NCBI RefSeq assembly: GCF_014595975.1
Contig: NZ_JABWGQ010000059.1
Location: forward strand, 1-45,480
Reading direction: 5' to 3'
DNA from: Sphingopyxis sp. LK2115
GTDB lineage: Bacteria; Pseudomonadota; Alphaproteobacteria; Sphingomonadales; Sphingomonadaceae
Length of the DNA stretch: 45,480 nt
Shown piece after piece: positions 1 through 8,520 of the stretch; position 1 is the first letter of the stretch, and each line of letters opens with the position of its first letter. The position numbers and the translations under genes were made by a program. Under the pieces are notes generated by a model. That model was given only the letters and a program-made list of their open reading frames with translations, was not told the DNA's origin and did no database searches.

Positions 1-6
1 GAAAAC

Positions 7-81
7 TGGAGCGGGCGAAGGGATTCGAACCCTCGACCCCAACCTTGGCAAGGTTGTGCTCTACCCCTGAGCTACGCCCGC
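7..81 (-). tRNA. tRNA-Gly (GCC)
   Basis: On the minus strand the sequence folds as a complete cloverleaf: a 7-bp acceptor stem (GCGGGCG with CGCCCGC), a D arm, an anticodon arm with loop TTGCCAA giving anticodon GCC, and a T arm containing GGTTCGAATCC. The 3' CCA is encoded (positions 7-9). It decodes GGC and GGT glycine codons. No integration signature is seen beside this copy. Confidence 0.97.
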
Positions 82-272
82 TCTGGCGGCTGGCGTCCGG
101 GTGGGGCCAGCGGGTGAGGCGGGCGATTAGCACCGGCCTTTTGACTCGGCAAGCCCTGATTGCGGATTTTCGCCGAAGGGTTGGCATATCGTCCGCAAAT
201 CCCACATAAGCGACACATGAGTCCTTTCCGTCCGCGCGGAAATGCCGCCAATCGAAACAGGAGCACCCCTTT

Positions 273-1184
273 GTGGCCACTCTCGGTCTGAATCCCCAGG
301 ACAAGGAAGCCGTCGAAGCCTTCCGCCGCGACGTCGTCGAGCCGTCGATGACCAGCCTCGTCATCCTCGACTTCTCGGCCGAATGGTGCGGGCCGTGCAA
401 ACAGCTGGCACCCGTGCTCGAAAAGGTCGCCGCCGACTATGCCGACAAGGGCGTCGTGCTGGCGAAGGTCGATGTCGATGCGAATCGTTTCATCGCCAGC
501 CAGTTTCAGGTCCAGTCGATCCCCACCGTCTATGCGATTTTCCAGGGCCAGCCGGTCGCCAACCTGACCAATGCGCGCAGCGAAAGCCAGCTGAAAGCGA
601 TGCTCGACCAGCTGCTCGCGCAGTTGCCGATCGAAAGCGCCGCCAAGGATCGCGCGGTCGAAATCGCGCCGCTGCTCGACATGGGCGAGCGCGTGCTCGC
701 CGAAGGCGACGGCGCGCGCGCTGTGAGCATCTTTGGCCAGATCGCCGAGATCGCGCCCGACAATGCCGCCGCGCACGGGGGGCTGATCCGCGCGATGCTG
801 CTCGCAGGCGACATCGCGGGCGCGCAGGCCGTGTTCGACGCGCTTCCCGCCGAGATGGCCGCCGATCCGGCGATCGCGCAGGCGAAAAGCGCGCTGGCAC
901 TGGCGGCCGATGCCCCCGATTCGGACGAGCTTGCAGCGCTTGAGGCCACGGTGGCCGCAAATCCGGACGATCATCAAGCGCGCTTCGACCTTGCCGCGGC
1001 GCAGATCGGCGCGGGGCAGCGCGATGCCGCCGCCGACAATCTGCTCCATATCATCGCCGCCGACCGCGATTGGCAGGATGGCGCCGCGCGCGCCAAACTG
1101 CTCGCGCTGTTCGAGGCCGTCGGGCTGGAAGACGCCTGGGTTTCGGCGCAGCGCCGCCGCCTGTCGCTGATCCTGTTCGGATGA
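273..1184 (+). CDS. cnoX: Thioredoxin-TPR protein (CnoX/YbbN-like chaperedoxin)
   Basis: The 303-residue protein has a thioredoxin domain (about residues 10-120) with an intact WCGPCK active site (Cys39 and Cys42) and the cis-proline segment SIPTVY, followed by an alpha-helical TPR-type region to the C-terminus. This is the layout of CnoX/YbbN, a holdase that protects aggregation-prone proteins and hands them to folding chaperones. E. coli CnoX lacks a CXXC pair, while this protein keeps both cysteines, so it may also act as a disulfide reductase (inference). There is no signal peptide, so it is cytoplasmic. The start is GTG, with AGGAG about 8 bases upstream. Its stop overlaps the next gene's start (ATGA), indicating translational coupling with the LON-domain gene. 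Confidence 0.9.
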   Translation: MATLGLNPQDKEAVEAFRRDVVEPSMTSLVILDFSAEWCGPCKQLAPVLEKVAADYADKGVVLAKVDVDANRFIASQFQVQSIPTVYAIFQGQPVANLTNARSESQLKAMLDQLLAQLPIESAAKDRAVEIAPLLDMGERVLAEGDGARAVSIFGQIAEIAPDNAAAHGGLIRAMLLAGDIAGAQAVFDALPAEMAADPAIAQAKSALALAADAPDSDELAALEATVAANPDDHQARFDLAAAQIGAGQRDAAADNLLHIIAADRDWQDGAARAKLLALFEAVGLEDAWVSAQRRRLSLILFG

Positions 1185-1834
1185 TGAGCGCGGCCGCGCC
1201 CTTGACCATCCAGCGGATCGCGATCTTTCCGCTTACCGGCGCGGTGCTGTTTCCGGGACTGCACCTGCCGCTGCACATCTTCGAGCCGCGATATTCGGCG
1301 ATGGTGCAGGAGGTGCTGGCGCGCGACCGGCAAATCGGGATGATCCAGCCGCGCCAGATCCCCGGCGAAGAGGATCGCGAACCGCCCGCGCTTTACGATG
1401 TCGGCTGTGTCGGGCGCATCGTCGATGTCGAGGCGCTCGACGAGGGGCGCTTCAACCTGGTTCTGGAAGGCGTCGCGCGCTTTCGCGTCCGCCGTGAACT
1501 CGATGTCACGACGCCGTTCCGGCAGGTCGAGGCCGAGATCGAGCTCGAGGCCGAAGAAGACGCGGTGCTGGCCAGCATCGAACGCGCAAGCCTCGAACGC
1601 GAGGCCAAGCGTTTCGCCGCGCGGCAAGGCTATGTCGTCGACTGGGATTCGGTCGGACAGCTCGACGATGCAACGCTGGTCAACGGCATTGCGCAGGTTG
1701 CACCCTTCGACGCCGCGGCGAAGCAGGCATTGCTCGAGGCGTCCCCTATCGACGCGCGCGCCGAGCTGGTGATCCAGCTGATGCAGTTTTTCGGTCGCTT
1801 CGACAGCGACGACGGACGCGCGACCCTGCAATAA
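1181..1834 (+). CDS. LON N-terminal (substrate-binding) domain protein
   Basis: The 217-residue protein consists essentially of the LON protease N-terminal domain: it opens with IAIFPLTGAVLFPGLHLPL and contains HIFEPRYSAM and the GCVGRI segment. It has no AAA ATPase and no Ser-Lys peptidase domain, so it is a stand-alone LON-domain protein of the type common in alphaproteobacteria. Its biochemical role is not established; substrate recognition or proteostasis is plausible. The start at 1181 overlaps the thioredoxin stop by four bases (ATGA); a second in-frame ATG follows at 1184, and the longer upstream reading is arginine-rich shadow sequence. Coupling to the chaperedoxin supports a shared protein-quality role (inference). 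It converges on the sigma-like gene with only six bases between the stops. Confidence 0.88.
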   Translation: MMSAAAPLTIQRIAIFPLTGAVLFPGLHLPLHIFEPRYSAMVQEVLARDRQIGMIQPRQIPGEEDREPPALYDVGCVGRIVDVEALDEGRFNLVLEGVARFRVRRELDVTTPFRQVEAEIELEAEEDAVLASIERASLEREAKRFAARQGYVVDWDSVGQLDDATLVNGIAQVAPFDAAAKQALLEASPIDARAELVIQLMQFFGRFDSDDGRATLQ

Positions 1835-1840
1835 TCCGAA

Positions 1841-2527
1841 TCAATGCCCGCGCTGCGGCGCCGCGTGGCGCGCGATGTCGGCGATCGCACGGCGCACGAC
1901 ATGCCGGTCGCTTTCCCGCAGGCGGTCTGGCGGTTCGTCCCCGGCGAGTTGACGGCGCACGAGCGCACATTCGGCATCGAGCCGCGCGGCGACGCGGACA
2001 CGCCGACCGCGCAGCGCCGAACGGCGGCGGTCTGCCCAGTCGCGCACCAGCCGGTCGGCGGCACTTGCGGCGAGATGGTCGGCGGCCGCGCGTTCGGTGG
2101 CCGGTTCGGCTTCGATATCGGCGAGCCAGTCGTCCGCACCCGCCTGCAGCGCATCGAGCGGCAGCGTCGTCGCCGCGCACCGCCGCCCGCCGCGCCGCTG
2201 GTCGCCATACAGACGGTGACGGAGCGCCTGAAGCTCGGCACGGAACTGCCAGTTCACATAGGTGGTAAAGCGCGCGCGCCGTGGCTCGTAGCGTTCGGCG
2301 GCGCGGTGGAGCGCGATCGCGCAGACCTGCGCCGCATCCTCGGCGATGTCGGAAAGGCCATAGACGCGGGTGAAATAACGGATGCGGGGGTCAAGCAGCG
2401 CGGCAAGGCGCGCGAAACTGCGGTCGGCGCGGGCGCGGGCGCGCGCGCCCGGCGCGACATCCAGCGCGGTTCGCGCGCGGATATAATCGGATACCGCTGC
2501 TTCGAGTGCATCGCTTTTCGCGGACAT
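1841..2527 (-). CDS. Sigma-70 family-like protein
   Basis: This 228-residue protein contains a region resembling sigma-70 region 2: LDPRIRYFTRVYGLSDIAED is followed by a segment with YEPRRARFTTYVNWQFRAEL, the type of pattern that contacts core polymerase and the -10 element. A clear region 4 helix-turn-helix is not obvious, and the C-terminal half is Arg/Ala-rich. I chose ATG at 2527 (MSAKSDALEA), which has GGGGAAAGG just upstream; an ATG at 2584 would add 19 residues. No anti-sigma gene adjoins it. It could be a stand-alone alternative sigma factor or a degenerate sigma-like regulator. The family call is moderate and the function unknown. Confidence 0.6.
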   Translation of the reverse strand: MSAKSDALEAAVSDYIRARTALDVAPGARARARADRSFARLAALLDPRIRYFTRVYGLSDIAEDAAQVCAIALHRAAERYEPRRARFTTYVNWQFRAELQALRHRLYGDQRRGGRRCAATTLPLDALQAGADDWLADIEAEPATERAAADHLAASAADRLVRDWADRRRSALRGRRVRVAARLDAECALVRRQLAGDEPPDRLRESDRHVVRRAIADIARHAAPQRGH

Positions 2528-2606
2528 GGCCTTTCCCCATCCTGATCGCGGCATGGTTGCCGCGCGATCGGGATAGGCCGTCATGCTTAGCGTCGGGCTG
2601 CCTGAA

Positions 2607-2625
2607 ACCTAGGTAGAAATACCTA
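2607..2625. promoter_or_regulatory. Palindromic candidate operator upstream of the sigma-like gene
   Basis: TAGGTA (2610-2615) and TACCTA (2620-2625) form a perfect inverted repeat around GAAA, and the left arm also lies in ACCTAGGT (2607-2614), itself a palindrome. The site is about 80-100 bases upstream of the chosen start of the sigma-like gene. A transcription-factor site is inferred; no cognate factor is identified. Confidence 0.35.
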
Positions 2626-2630
2626 AACGA

Positions 2631-2653
2631 ACCCCGCCTGCATCGAGCGGGGT
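2631..2653 (-). terminator. Stem-loop terminator after the UbiH-family gene
   Basis: ACCCCGC and GCGGGGT form a 7-bp perfect stem with a 9-base loop, about 80 bases past the stop of the leftward hydroxylase gene. On the minus strand it is followed by TTCGTTTA, a weak T-tract. Confidence 0.5.
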
Positions 2654-2733
2654 CGCGATGCCCCGCGTCAGGCGCCGGGTCGATGGTCATCCTGACATCG
2701 ATCGATACGAACAGACTAAGGGGAATGAGCGGC

Positions 2734-3975
2734 CTAGATTTCCGCCCCCGCCAGCATGCGTGGCAGGTCGCCCGCTTCGCCGCGGGCTTCGTCCATGAAG
2801 AAGCGTTTGAGCACCGGCATGCGCTGCACCGCGCCCAGCCCGGTGCGGCGCACCGCGGCGGCAGCGCGTCCGGGAATGCCGAACAGGCGCGTGAGCCCGT
2901 CGGTCGCAAGGCTGACCATCAGATTGTCGAGTCCGCGCCAGCGCTGGTAACGCGCGAGCAGCGCGGCATCGCCAAGGTCGAGACCGAGCCGGGCGCCCTC
3001 GACGAGCACTTCGGTCAGCGCGGCGACGTCGCGCAGACCAAGGTTCAGCCCCTGCCCCGCAATCGGGTGGATGCCGTGCGCGGCGTCGCCGACAAGCGCG
3101 ATGCGTGGAGCGATGATCGACGCACTGTGGTGGAAGCCGAGCGGATAGGTCATGCGCGGCGCGACGAGCCGCATTGGCCCAAGCACTCCGCCCGCGCGCT
3201 TTTCGAGTTCGGCAGTGAAGCCGCGGTCACCGAGCTTGGCAAAGCCGGGACCATCCTTTTCGGAAACCGTCCAGACGAAGGCCGACCGATGCCGCCCTTC
3301 GGCATCGTCGACGAGCGGCAGCAGCGCGAACGGACCTGACGGATAGAAGATTTCGAAGGCGACATTGCCGTGCGGCCGCGCGTGCGCGACGGCACCGATC
3401 ATCGCATGATGGTGATAGGACCAGTTCGCGATGCGAAAGCCCGCTGCATCGCGCGTCGGCGAGCGTCGCCCTTCGGCGACGATCAGCAGCGGCGCCGCGA
3501 GCCGGATTCCGTCGGAGAGGGTGAGCGTTACGCCATGCGCGTCGATCGTGCGCGCAGCGACGGTGGCGGGCATCATCAGCCGCACCAGCGGCGCATCGGC
3601 GAGCGCCGCGGCGAGCGCGATACGGAGCTGGCGGTTTTCGACCATCGTGCCGAGCGGCGGGTCGCCCGCCTGGGTGACGAAATCGAGGTCGCCGCCGCGG
3701 CCGCTGTCGGGGGCGCCGTCGCCGACCTTGATCGCGCGGATCGGGCAGCCGTGACCGACGAGGCGGTCGGCGATCCCCAGCACCTCGAACATCTGCCACG
3801 TGGCGCTGGCAATCGCCGAGGCCCGGCCGTCGAAGCCGGGCGCAATGGTTGCAACCGGGTCGGCGGGGTCGACGACCTGAACCGACAGGCCGTGATGCGC
3901 GAGCGCAATCGCGAGCGTCTGCCCGACGAGCCCGCCGCCGGAGATGATCACGTCGCTGCATTGGATGTCGGTCAT
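2734..3975 (-). CDS. FAD-dependent UbiH/UbiF/COQ6-family hydroxylase
   Basis: The 413-residue flavoprotein monooxygenase likely performs one of the ring hydroxylations in ubiquinone synthesis, using FAD, reductant and O2 at the inner membrane. The Rossmann motif GGGLVGQTLA is near residue 13. The conserved mid-protein segment appears as VAEGRRSPTR, and the second FAD motif is ALVGDAAHGIHPIAGQGLNL near residue 295. Length fits the family (about 390-420). Alphaproteobacteria use promiscuous members (UbiL, UbiM), so the hydroxylated ring position cannot be read from sequence. It stands alone on its strand and is divergent from ftsK. Confidence 0.9.
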   Translation of the reverse strand: MTDIQCSDVIISGGGLVGQTLAIALAHHGLSVQVVDPADPVATIAPGFDGRASAIASATWQMFEVLGIADRLVGHGCPIRAIKVGDGAPDSGRGGDLDFVTQAGDPPLGTMVENRQLRIALAAALADAPLVRLMMPATVAARTIDAHGVTLTLSDGIRLAAPLLIVAEGRRSPTRDAAGFRIANWSYHHHAMIGAVAHARPHGNVAFEIFYPSGPFALLPLVDDAEGRHRSAFVWTVSEKDGPGFAKLGDRGFTAELEKRAGGVLGPMRLVAPRMTYPLGFHHSASIIAPRIALVGDAAHGIHPIAGQGLNLGLRDVAALTEVLVEGARLGLDLGDAALLARYQRWRGLDNLMVSLATDGLTRLFGIPGRAAAAVRRTGLGAVQRMPVLKRFFMDEARGEAGDLPRMLAGAEI

Positions 3976-4123
3976 GACCCTGCCCTAGACCGCAACCGGC
4001 CGAATGGAAAGCCGCCGCCGCGCAAACGTCCATATCCCGGCGCTCCGTTCGGCCGCGCGCTTGACGGCGAGTCCACCCCATGCGCATATCGCGGCGGAAC
4101 TCCATCAGGGACGACAAGAGAGC

Positions 4124-6439
4124 ATGGCAAGCCGCAAGGCCGCACCCGCAAAGGCCGACTGGCGCACCGTTTTCCGCCAGAGCATCGCCCGGTCGATCGT
4201 GATCGCGGCGGCGGCGGGGCTTGGCCTGTTCACGCTGTTCCTGACACTGGCGTTCGCGACCTATGACAGCACCGACGCGGCGCTCAACACCGCCGCCGCC
4301 GGCACCGCAGCGAACTGGATGGGCAATGCCGGCGCGTGGTTCGCCGACATCGGCCTGACGATCGGCGGTGTCGGTATCGTCCTCTTGCTGCCGCTGCTCG
4401 CGATCTTTGCCTGGCGGATGTGGAAGGGCGAGCCGCAGCCGCACTGGCGGCGCCAGCTGTCGCACAGCTTCGTCGGCATCCTGCTCGTCGGGCTGGGCGC
4501 CGAACTCTGGGCGCCTGCGACCGGCGCGCCGATGCCCGCGGGCTGGGGCGGGATCATCGCGCTGCTCGTCGGCGGCGCGATCACGCCGCTCTTTGCCAGC
4601 GCGGGCGAACCCGCGGCTGCGCTCATTCGCTTTGCAACGATCCTGCTGCTCGTCGGGATCGGCCTGTTCCTCGCCTGGCGCGCGCTGCGGCTGGAAAAGG
4701 GCTGGGCGTCACGCTTCCGCCTGCCCGCGGCGACAAGCAGCCGCGTTGTCGAACCCGGACGCCCCGCGCCCTACGAGACCGAAAAGGCGCCCGGCTTGCT
4801 GGATCGCGCGGTGCGGCCCCGCGCCGTCGCCGAACCCGTCGACCGCGCCCCGCCCGAGATTGCCGAACCGGTGCAGCGCGCCGTGCCGTCGAAACCGAAA
4901 CCCAAGCCGCAGACCGAACTCTTCACGCATTACCAGTTGCCGTCGATCGACCTGCTCACCCCCGCGCCGGAACGGCCTGCCGGACAGATCGACAAGGCGG
5001 CGCTCGAACGCAACGCGCGGCTGCTCGAATCGGTGCTCGAGGATTTCCAGGTCAAGGGCGTCGTCACCGCGGTGCGCCCCGGCCCCGTCGTCACCATGTA
5101 CGAGCTGGAACCCGCGCCGGGCACCAAGGCGAGCCGCGTGTCGAACCTGGCCGACGACATTGCGCGCAACATGTCGGCGCTGTCGGCGCGCATCGCGCCG
5201 ATCCCCGGCCGCACCGTGATCGGCATCGAACTGCCCAATGCGCACCGCGAATCGGTGGTGCTGCACGAAATCATCGGCAGCGCGCTGTTCCAGGATCACA
5301 GCGGATCGCTGCCGATCATCCTTGGCAAGAATATCAGCGGCGATGCGATGATCGCCGATCTGGCGCCGATGCCGCACCTGCTGATCGCGGGCACGACCGG
5401 GTCGGGCAAGTCGGTCGGGCTCAACGCGATGATCCTCTCCTTGCTCTATCGCCTGGGCCCCGACCAGGTGAAGATGATCATGATCGATCCCAAGATGCTG
5501 GAACTCAGCGTCTATGACGATATTCCGCATTTGCTCGCGCCCGTCGTCACCGAACCCAAGAAGGCGATCCGCGCATTGAAATGGGCGGTCGAGCAGATGG
5601 AGGACCGCTACCGGATGATGTCGTCGCTGTCGGTGCGCAACCTGGCGGGCTATAACGACAAGGTGCGCGCCGCGCTTGCCAAGGGCAAGTCGCTCGGCCG
5701 CCGCGTCCAGACGGGCTATGATCCCGATACCGGCCAGCCGGTCTATGAGGAAGAAACGCTCGATTACCAGCCGCTGCCGCAGATCGTCGTCGTCGTCGAC
5801 GAACTGGCCGACCTGATGATGACCGCGGGCAAGGAGGTCGAGTTTCTGATCCAGCGCCTCGCGCAAAAGGCGCGCGCGGCTGGTATCCACCTGATCCTTG
5901 CGACGCAGCGCCCCTCGGTCGACGTCATCACCGGCGTCATCAAGGCGAACCTGCCGACGCGCATCAGCTTCAACGTGACGAGCAAGATCGACAGCCGCAC
6001 CATCCTGGGCGAAGCAGGCGCCGAGCAGCTGCTGGGCAAGGGCGACATGCTCTATGTGCCCGGCGGCAAGCAGATCACGCGCATCCACGGCCCCTTCGTG
6101 TCCGACGACGAGGTGCGCGCAGTCGCCGATCACTGGCGCGGCCAGGGGCGTCCCGACTATGTCGAAAGCGTCACCGAAGACCCCGAGGACGGCGGCTTCG
6201 CGCTCGAAGGCGCGCCCACGGGCGGCGACAGCGCCGAGGACCGCATGTATGCCAAGGCATGCCAGATCGTCGCCGAAAGCCAGAAAGCCTCGACCAGCTG
6301 GCTGCAACGCCAGCTGCGCATCGGTTACAACAGCGCCGCGCGCCTGATCGAGCGGATGGAGGAGGAGGGGCTGGTCAGTCCGCCCAACCATGTCGGGCGC
6401 CGCGACGTGCTCACCGACCAATATGGCCAGCCGCGATAG
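4124..6439 (+). CDS. ftsK: DNA translocase FtsK
   Basis: This 771-residue protein is the septal DNA pump that coordinates terminus segregation with division. The N-terminal roughly 200 residues carry four hydrophobic segments, followed by a shorter Pro-rich linker than in E. coli. The motor has Walker A GTTGSGKSVGLN near residue 423 and Walker B VVVVDELADL near 559. The C-terminal gamma winged helix, which reads KOPS in characterised FtsK, is present (SWLQRQLRIGYNSAARLIER). I chose the ATG at 4124 (MASRKAAPAK); the upstream in-frame extension to 4004 has no family-like sequence. A REP-like hairpin follows the stop before lolA. Confidence 0.95.
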   Translation: MASRKAAPAKADWRTVFRQSIARSIVIAAAAGLGLFTLFLTLAFATYDSTDAALNTAAAGTAANWMGNAGAWFADIGLTIGGVGIVLLLPLLAIFAWRMWKGEPQPHWRRQLSHSFVGILLVGLGAELWAPATGAPMPAGWGGIIALLVGGAITPLFASAGEPAAALIRFATILLLVGIGLFLAWRALRLEKGWASRFRLPAATSSRVVEPGRPAPYETEKAPGLLDRAVRPRAVAEPVDRAPPEIAEPVQRAVPSKPKPKPQTELFTHYQLPSIDLLTPAPERPAGQIDKAALERNARLLESVLEDFQVKGVVTAVRPGPVVTMYELEPAPGTKASRVSNLADDIARNMSALSARIAPIPGRTVIGIELPNAHRESVVLHEIIGSALFQDHSGSLPIILGKNISGDAMIADLAPMPHLLIAGTTGSGKSVGLNAMILSLLYRLGPDQVKMIMIDPKMLELSVYDDIPHLLAPVVTEPKKAIRALKWAVEQMEDRYRMMSSLSVRNLAGYNDKVRAALAKGKSLGRRVQTGYDPDTGQPVYEEETLDYQPLPQIVVVVDELADLMMTAGKEVEFLIQRLAQKARAAGIHLILATQRPSVDVITGVIKANLPTRISFNVTSKIDSRTILGEAGAEQLLGKGDMLYVPGGKQITRIHGPFVSDDEVRAVADHWRGQGRPDYVESVTEDPEDGGFALEGAPTGGDSAEDRMYAKACQIVAESQKASTSWLQRQLRIGYNSAARLIERMEEEGLVSPPNHVGRRDVLTDQYGQPR

Positions 6440-6467
6440 GGAAGCAAGCCTCGCCTGCCTTGAGCCT

Positions 6468-6542
6468 TCATCCCGGCGCGGGCCGGGGACGCGACCTCGC
6501 GCTTCCCATGCACCGGCGACATCGCGGCCTGTGCCGGGATGA
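6468..6542. repeat. REP-like inverted repeat between ftsK and lolA
   Basis: TCATCCCGGC (6468-6477) and GCCGGGATGA (6533-6542) are perfect 10-base inverted arms enclosing GC-rich sequence. This outward CATCCCGGC signature resembles REP/BIME-type elements scattered in alphaproteobacterial genomes. A related half-site (CACCCCGGC) lies near 28060. It could also attenuate ftsK read-through. Confidence 0.6.
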
Positions 6543-6624
6543 CGGTCGGATGAAACAACAGTTCAGGGCGGGTTCAATGCCCGGCTGCCAATAGCCGATC
6601 ATCGAAAATGAGAATGAGAGCCAA

Positions 6625-7266
6625 ATGACCAAGACCAATCTGACCCGCCTTGCCGCCTGGACGTTGACGCCGTTGGCATCCGCCGGTCTTGTTCTCGCCG
6701 CACCCGCGATCGCCCAGTCGGCCAGCGCGCTGTCCATGGTGCAGGCGCATCTCAAGGCGACCAGCACGATGACCGCCGATTTTGTCCAGACCGACCGCAA
6801 TGGCCAGCGCCTTTCGGGCAGGCTGATCCTGAAACGCCCCGGCAAAATCCGCTTTCAGTATCAGAAAGGCGTGCCGATGCTGATCGTCGGCGACGGCAGC
6901 CGATTGACGGTGATCGACTATGAGGTGCGGCAGGTGCAGAGCTGGCCGGTGAAAAACTCGCCGCTTGGTGCGCTGCTCGACCCCGATCGCGATCTGGCGA
7001 AATATGCGCGGATGCTGCCGACGGGCAACAAGGATGTGTTGAGCGTCGAGGTGAAGGATCCCGACCGCCCCGAATATGGCACGATCACCATGGTGTTCGT
7101 GCGCGACGGCTCGGCGCCCGCGGGGCTGCGCCTGCGCGGCTGGGTCGCGCTCGATTCGCAGAACAACCGGACACGCATCGACCTTTCGAACCAGCGGTTC
7201 AACGTCGCGGTTGCCGATTCGGCATTTCGCTGGACCGACCCGCGGACCAGTCGCCGCGGGCGCTGA
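6625..7266 (+). CDS. lolA: Outer-membrane lipoprotein carrier LolA
   Basis: The 213-residue periplasmic chaperone carries lipoproteins from the LolCDE exporter to the outer membrane. A signal peptide runs to APAIAQ near residue 31. The mature protein has the family pattern: an amphipathic helix with TADFVQTDRNGQ, then GRLILKRPGKIRFQY and DGSRLTVIDYE, forming the unclosed beta-barrel that holds acyl chains. Length matches LolA. Position downstream of ftsK is the common bacterial arrangement (ftsK-lolA). The start ATG at 6625 follows a GAGAG Shine-Dalgarno-like sequence. It serves the lipoproteins encoded elsewhere in the window. Confidence 0.93.
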   Translation: MTKTNLTRLAAWTLTPLASAGLVLAAPAIAQSASALSMVQAHLKATSTMTADFVQTDRNGQRLSGRLILKRPGKIRFQYQKGVPMLIVGDGSRLTVIDYEVRQVQSWPVKNSPLGALLDPDRDLAKYARMLPTGNKDVLSVEVKDPDRPEYGTITMVFVRDGSAPAGLRLRGWVALDSQNNRTRIDLSNQRFNVAVADSAFRWTDPRTSRRGR

Positions 7267-7725
7267 CCCGGACAGGGGCAGCGGAGCATCGGCTGATTCC
7301 GTCGCGATCAATCGCCCGACCAACCGACGTCAGCCATCGACGAACGGCAGATGCAGCCGCGGCACGGCGCTTTTCGTTCAGCTTGGCGACAGGGAAGAAG
7401 GGCTATTTCAGCACTCGAAGGCGCCAACATGGCCCCCGGATTTGGGTTTCCCCCTGTTGCCCCACCCGGGCTGCCCGGCACCTTCATTCAAGAGCGTGAC
7501 GAACGCTGACCTTGAACCCCCGTTCCACCGCCCCTGGGACGGGGGTTTAACCTATCCGGCGGACAGCAGCCGAATGCCCGCATTGGGCCGGATTCCCGCC
7601 ATCCGCTTGGCCGTCATCCGGGCGAAGGGGCATGTCGACAACCGGTCGCTTCCCGCCGCTTCCCCGCCTGCCCCGGACCGCCGCAGCCATTGCGAACGGC
7701 CCCGCGCACCGATAGAGCCACCGGC
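7267..7725. other. 459-bp intergenic region between lolA and xth
   Basis: No convincing gene is present: the one open frame through it runs on from inside lolA in another frame and has Pro/Arg-rich shadow composition. The only clear structure is the strong hairpin at 7515-7547. I see no tRNA or mobile-element signature. Confidence 0.6.
7515..7547 (+). terminator. Rho-independent terminator downstream of lolA
   Basis: A 12-bp stem with one G-U pair (AACCCCCGTTCC with GGGACGGGGGTT) closes a 9-base loop. The arms begin with AA and end with TTTAA, so it could work in both directions. It lies about 250 bases after the lolA stop and 180 bases before xth. Confidence 0.7.
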
Positions 7726-8520
7726 ATGACTCGCATCAGCATCGCTTCGTGGAATATCAACAGCGTCCGCGCCCGTATCGGCATCGTCGAAAAACTGCTT
7801 CGCGAAGAGGCGCCCGATATCCTCTGCCTACAGGAAACCAAGGTTGAATGCGGCCTGTTCCCGAAAACGATGTTCGAGGCGCTGGGCTATCGGCACATCG
7901 TCACCCACGGCCAGCGGATGCATCACGGCGTCGCGATCATCAGCAAGGTGCCATTGGCCGATGTCCGCAAATATGACTGGCAGGCAAACGGCGAGGCCCG
8001 CCACATCGGCGTCACATTGCCGTCGGGCGTGCGGCTCGACAATGTCTATATTCCCGCGGGCGGCGATATTCCCGATCGCGCGCTCAATCCGAAGTTCGGA
8101 CAGAAACTCGACTTCCTCGCGCGCATGACCGACTGGTCGAGCGCGCTGAACGGGACGCCGACGGTGCTGGTCGGCGATTTCAACATCGCCCCGCTCGAAA
8201 GCGATGTGTGGAATCACAAGGCGCTGCTTGATGTCGTCAGCCACACGCCGGTCGAGGTCGAAACGCTTGGCCGCTTGCAGGCGGCATCGAACTGGATCGA
8301 CCTGGGGCGCCAGTTCATCGCCGCGCCGACCCCGCTCTATACCTGGTGGAGTTATCGCGCGAAGGACTGGGAAGCGTCGAATCGCGGTCGCCGTCTCGAC
8401 CATATCTGGGTGACGCCCGATCTTCGGGACAGGGCGATCGCGCACCGGATCGTCCAGCCGGCGCGGAGCTGGGAGCGGCCGTCGGACCATATCCCCCTGA
8501 TCACGGAGTTCGCCTTTTGA
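7726..8520 (+). CDS. xth: Exodeoxyribonuclease III
   Basis: This 264-residue protein is an AP endonuclease and 3'-5' exonuclease of base excision repair. The endonuclease/exonuclease/phosphatase fold motifs are all visible: ASWNINSVRAR at the N-terminus, the metal-binding Glu in CLQETKVE, VGDFNIAPLE, and the C-terminal SDHIPLI with catalytic His. Length agrees with the ExoIII family. I chose ATG at 7726 (MTRISIASWN); the longer frame from 7690 adds 12 unrelated residues. The stop TGA overlaps the TTG start of the GTP cyclohydrolase gene, so the two are probably co-translated. Confidence 0.95.
   Translation: MTRISIASWNINSVRARIGIVEKLLREEAPDILCLQETKVECGLFPKTMFEALGYRHIVTHGQRMHHGVAIISKVPLADVRKYDWQANGEARHIGVTLPSGVRLDNVYIPAGGDIPDRALNPKFGQKLDFLARMTDWSSALNGTPTVLVGDFNIAPLESDVWNHKALLDVVSHTPVEVETLGRLQAASNWIDLGRQFIAAPTPLYTWWSYRAKDWEASNRGRRLDHIWVTPDLRDRAIAHRIVQPARSWERPSDHIPLITEFAF

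Noticed and set aside
1..200. tRNA-Gly(GCC) as a second element junction
   Set aside because: No repeat of its 3' end and no mobile-type genes are visible next to it within the window.
7076..7729. 217-residue plus-strand ORF through the lolA-xth gap
   Set aside because: Begins inside lolA in another frame, crosses a strong terminator hairpin and has Pro/Arg-rich composition.
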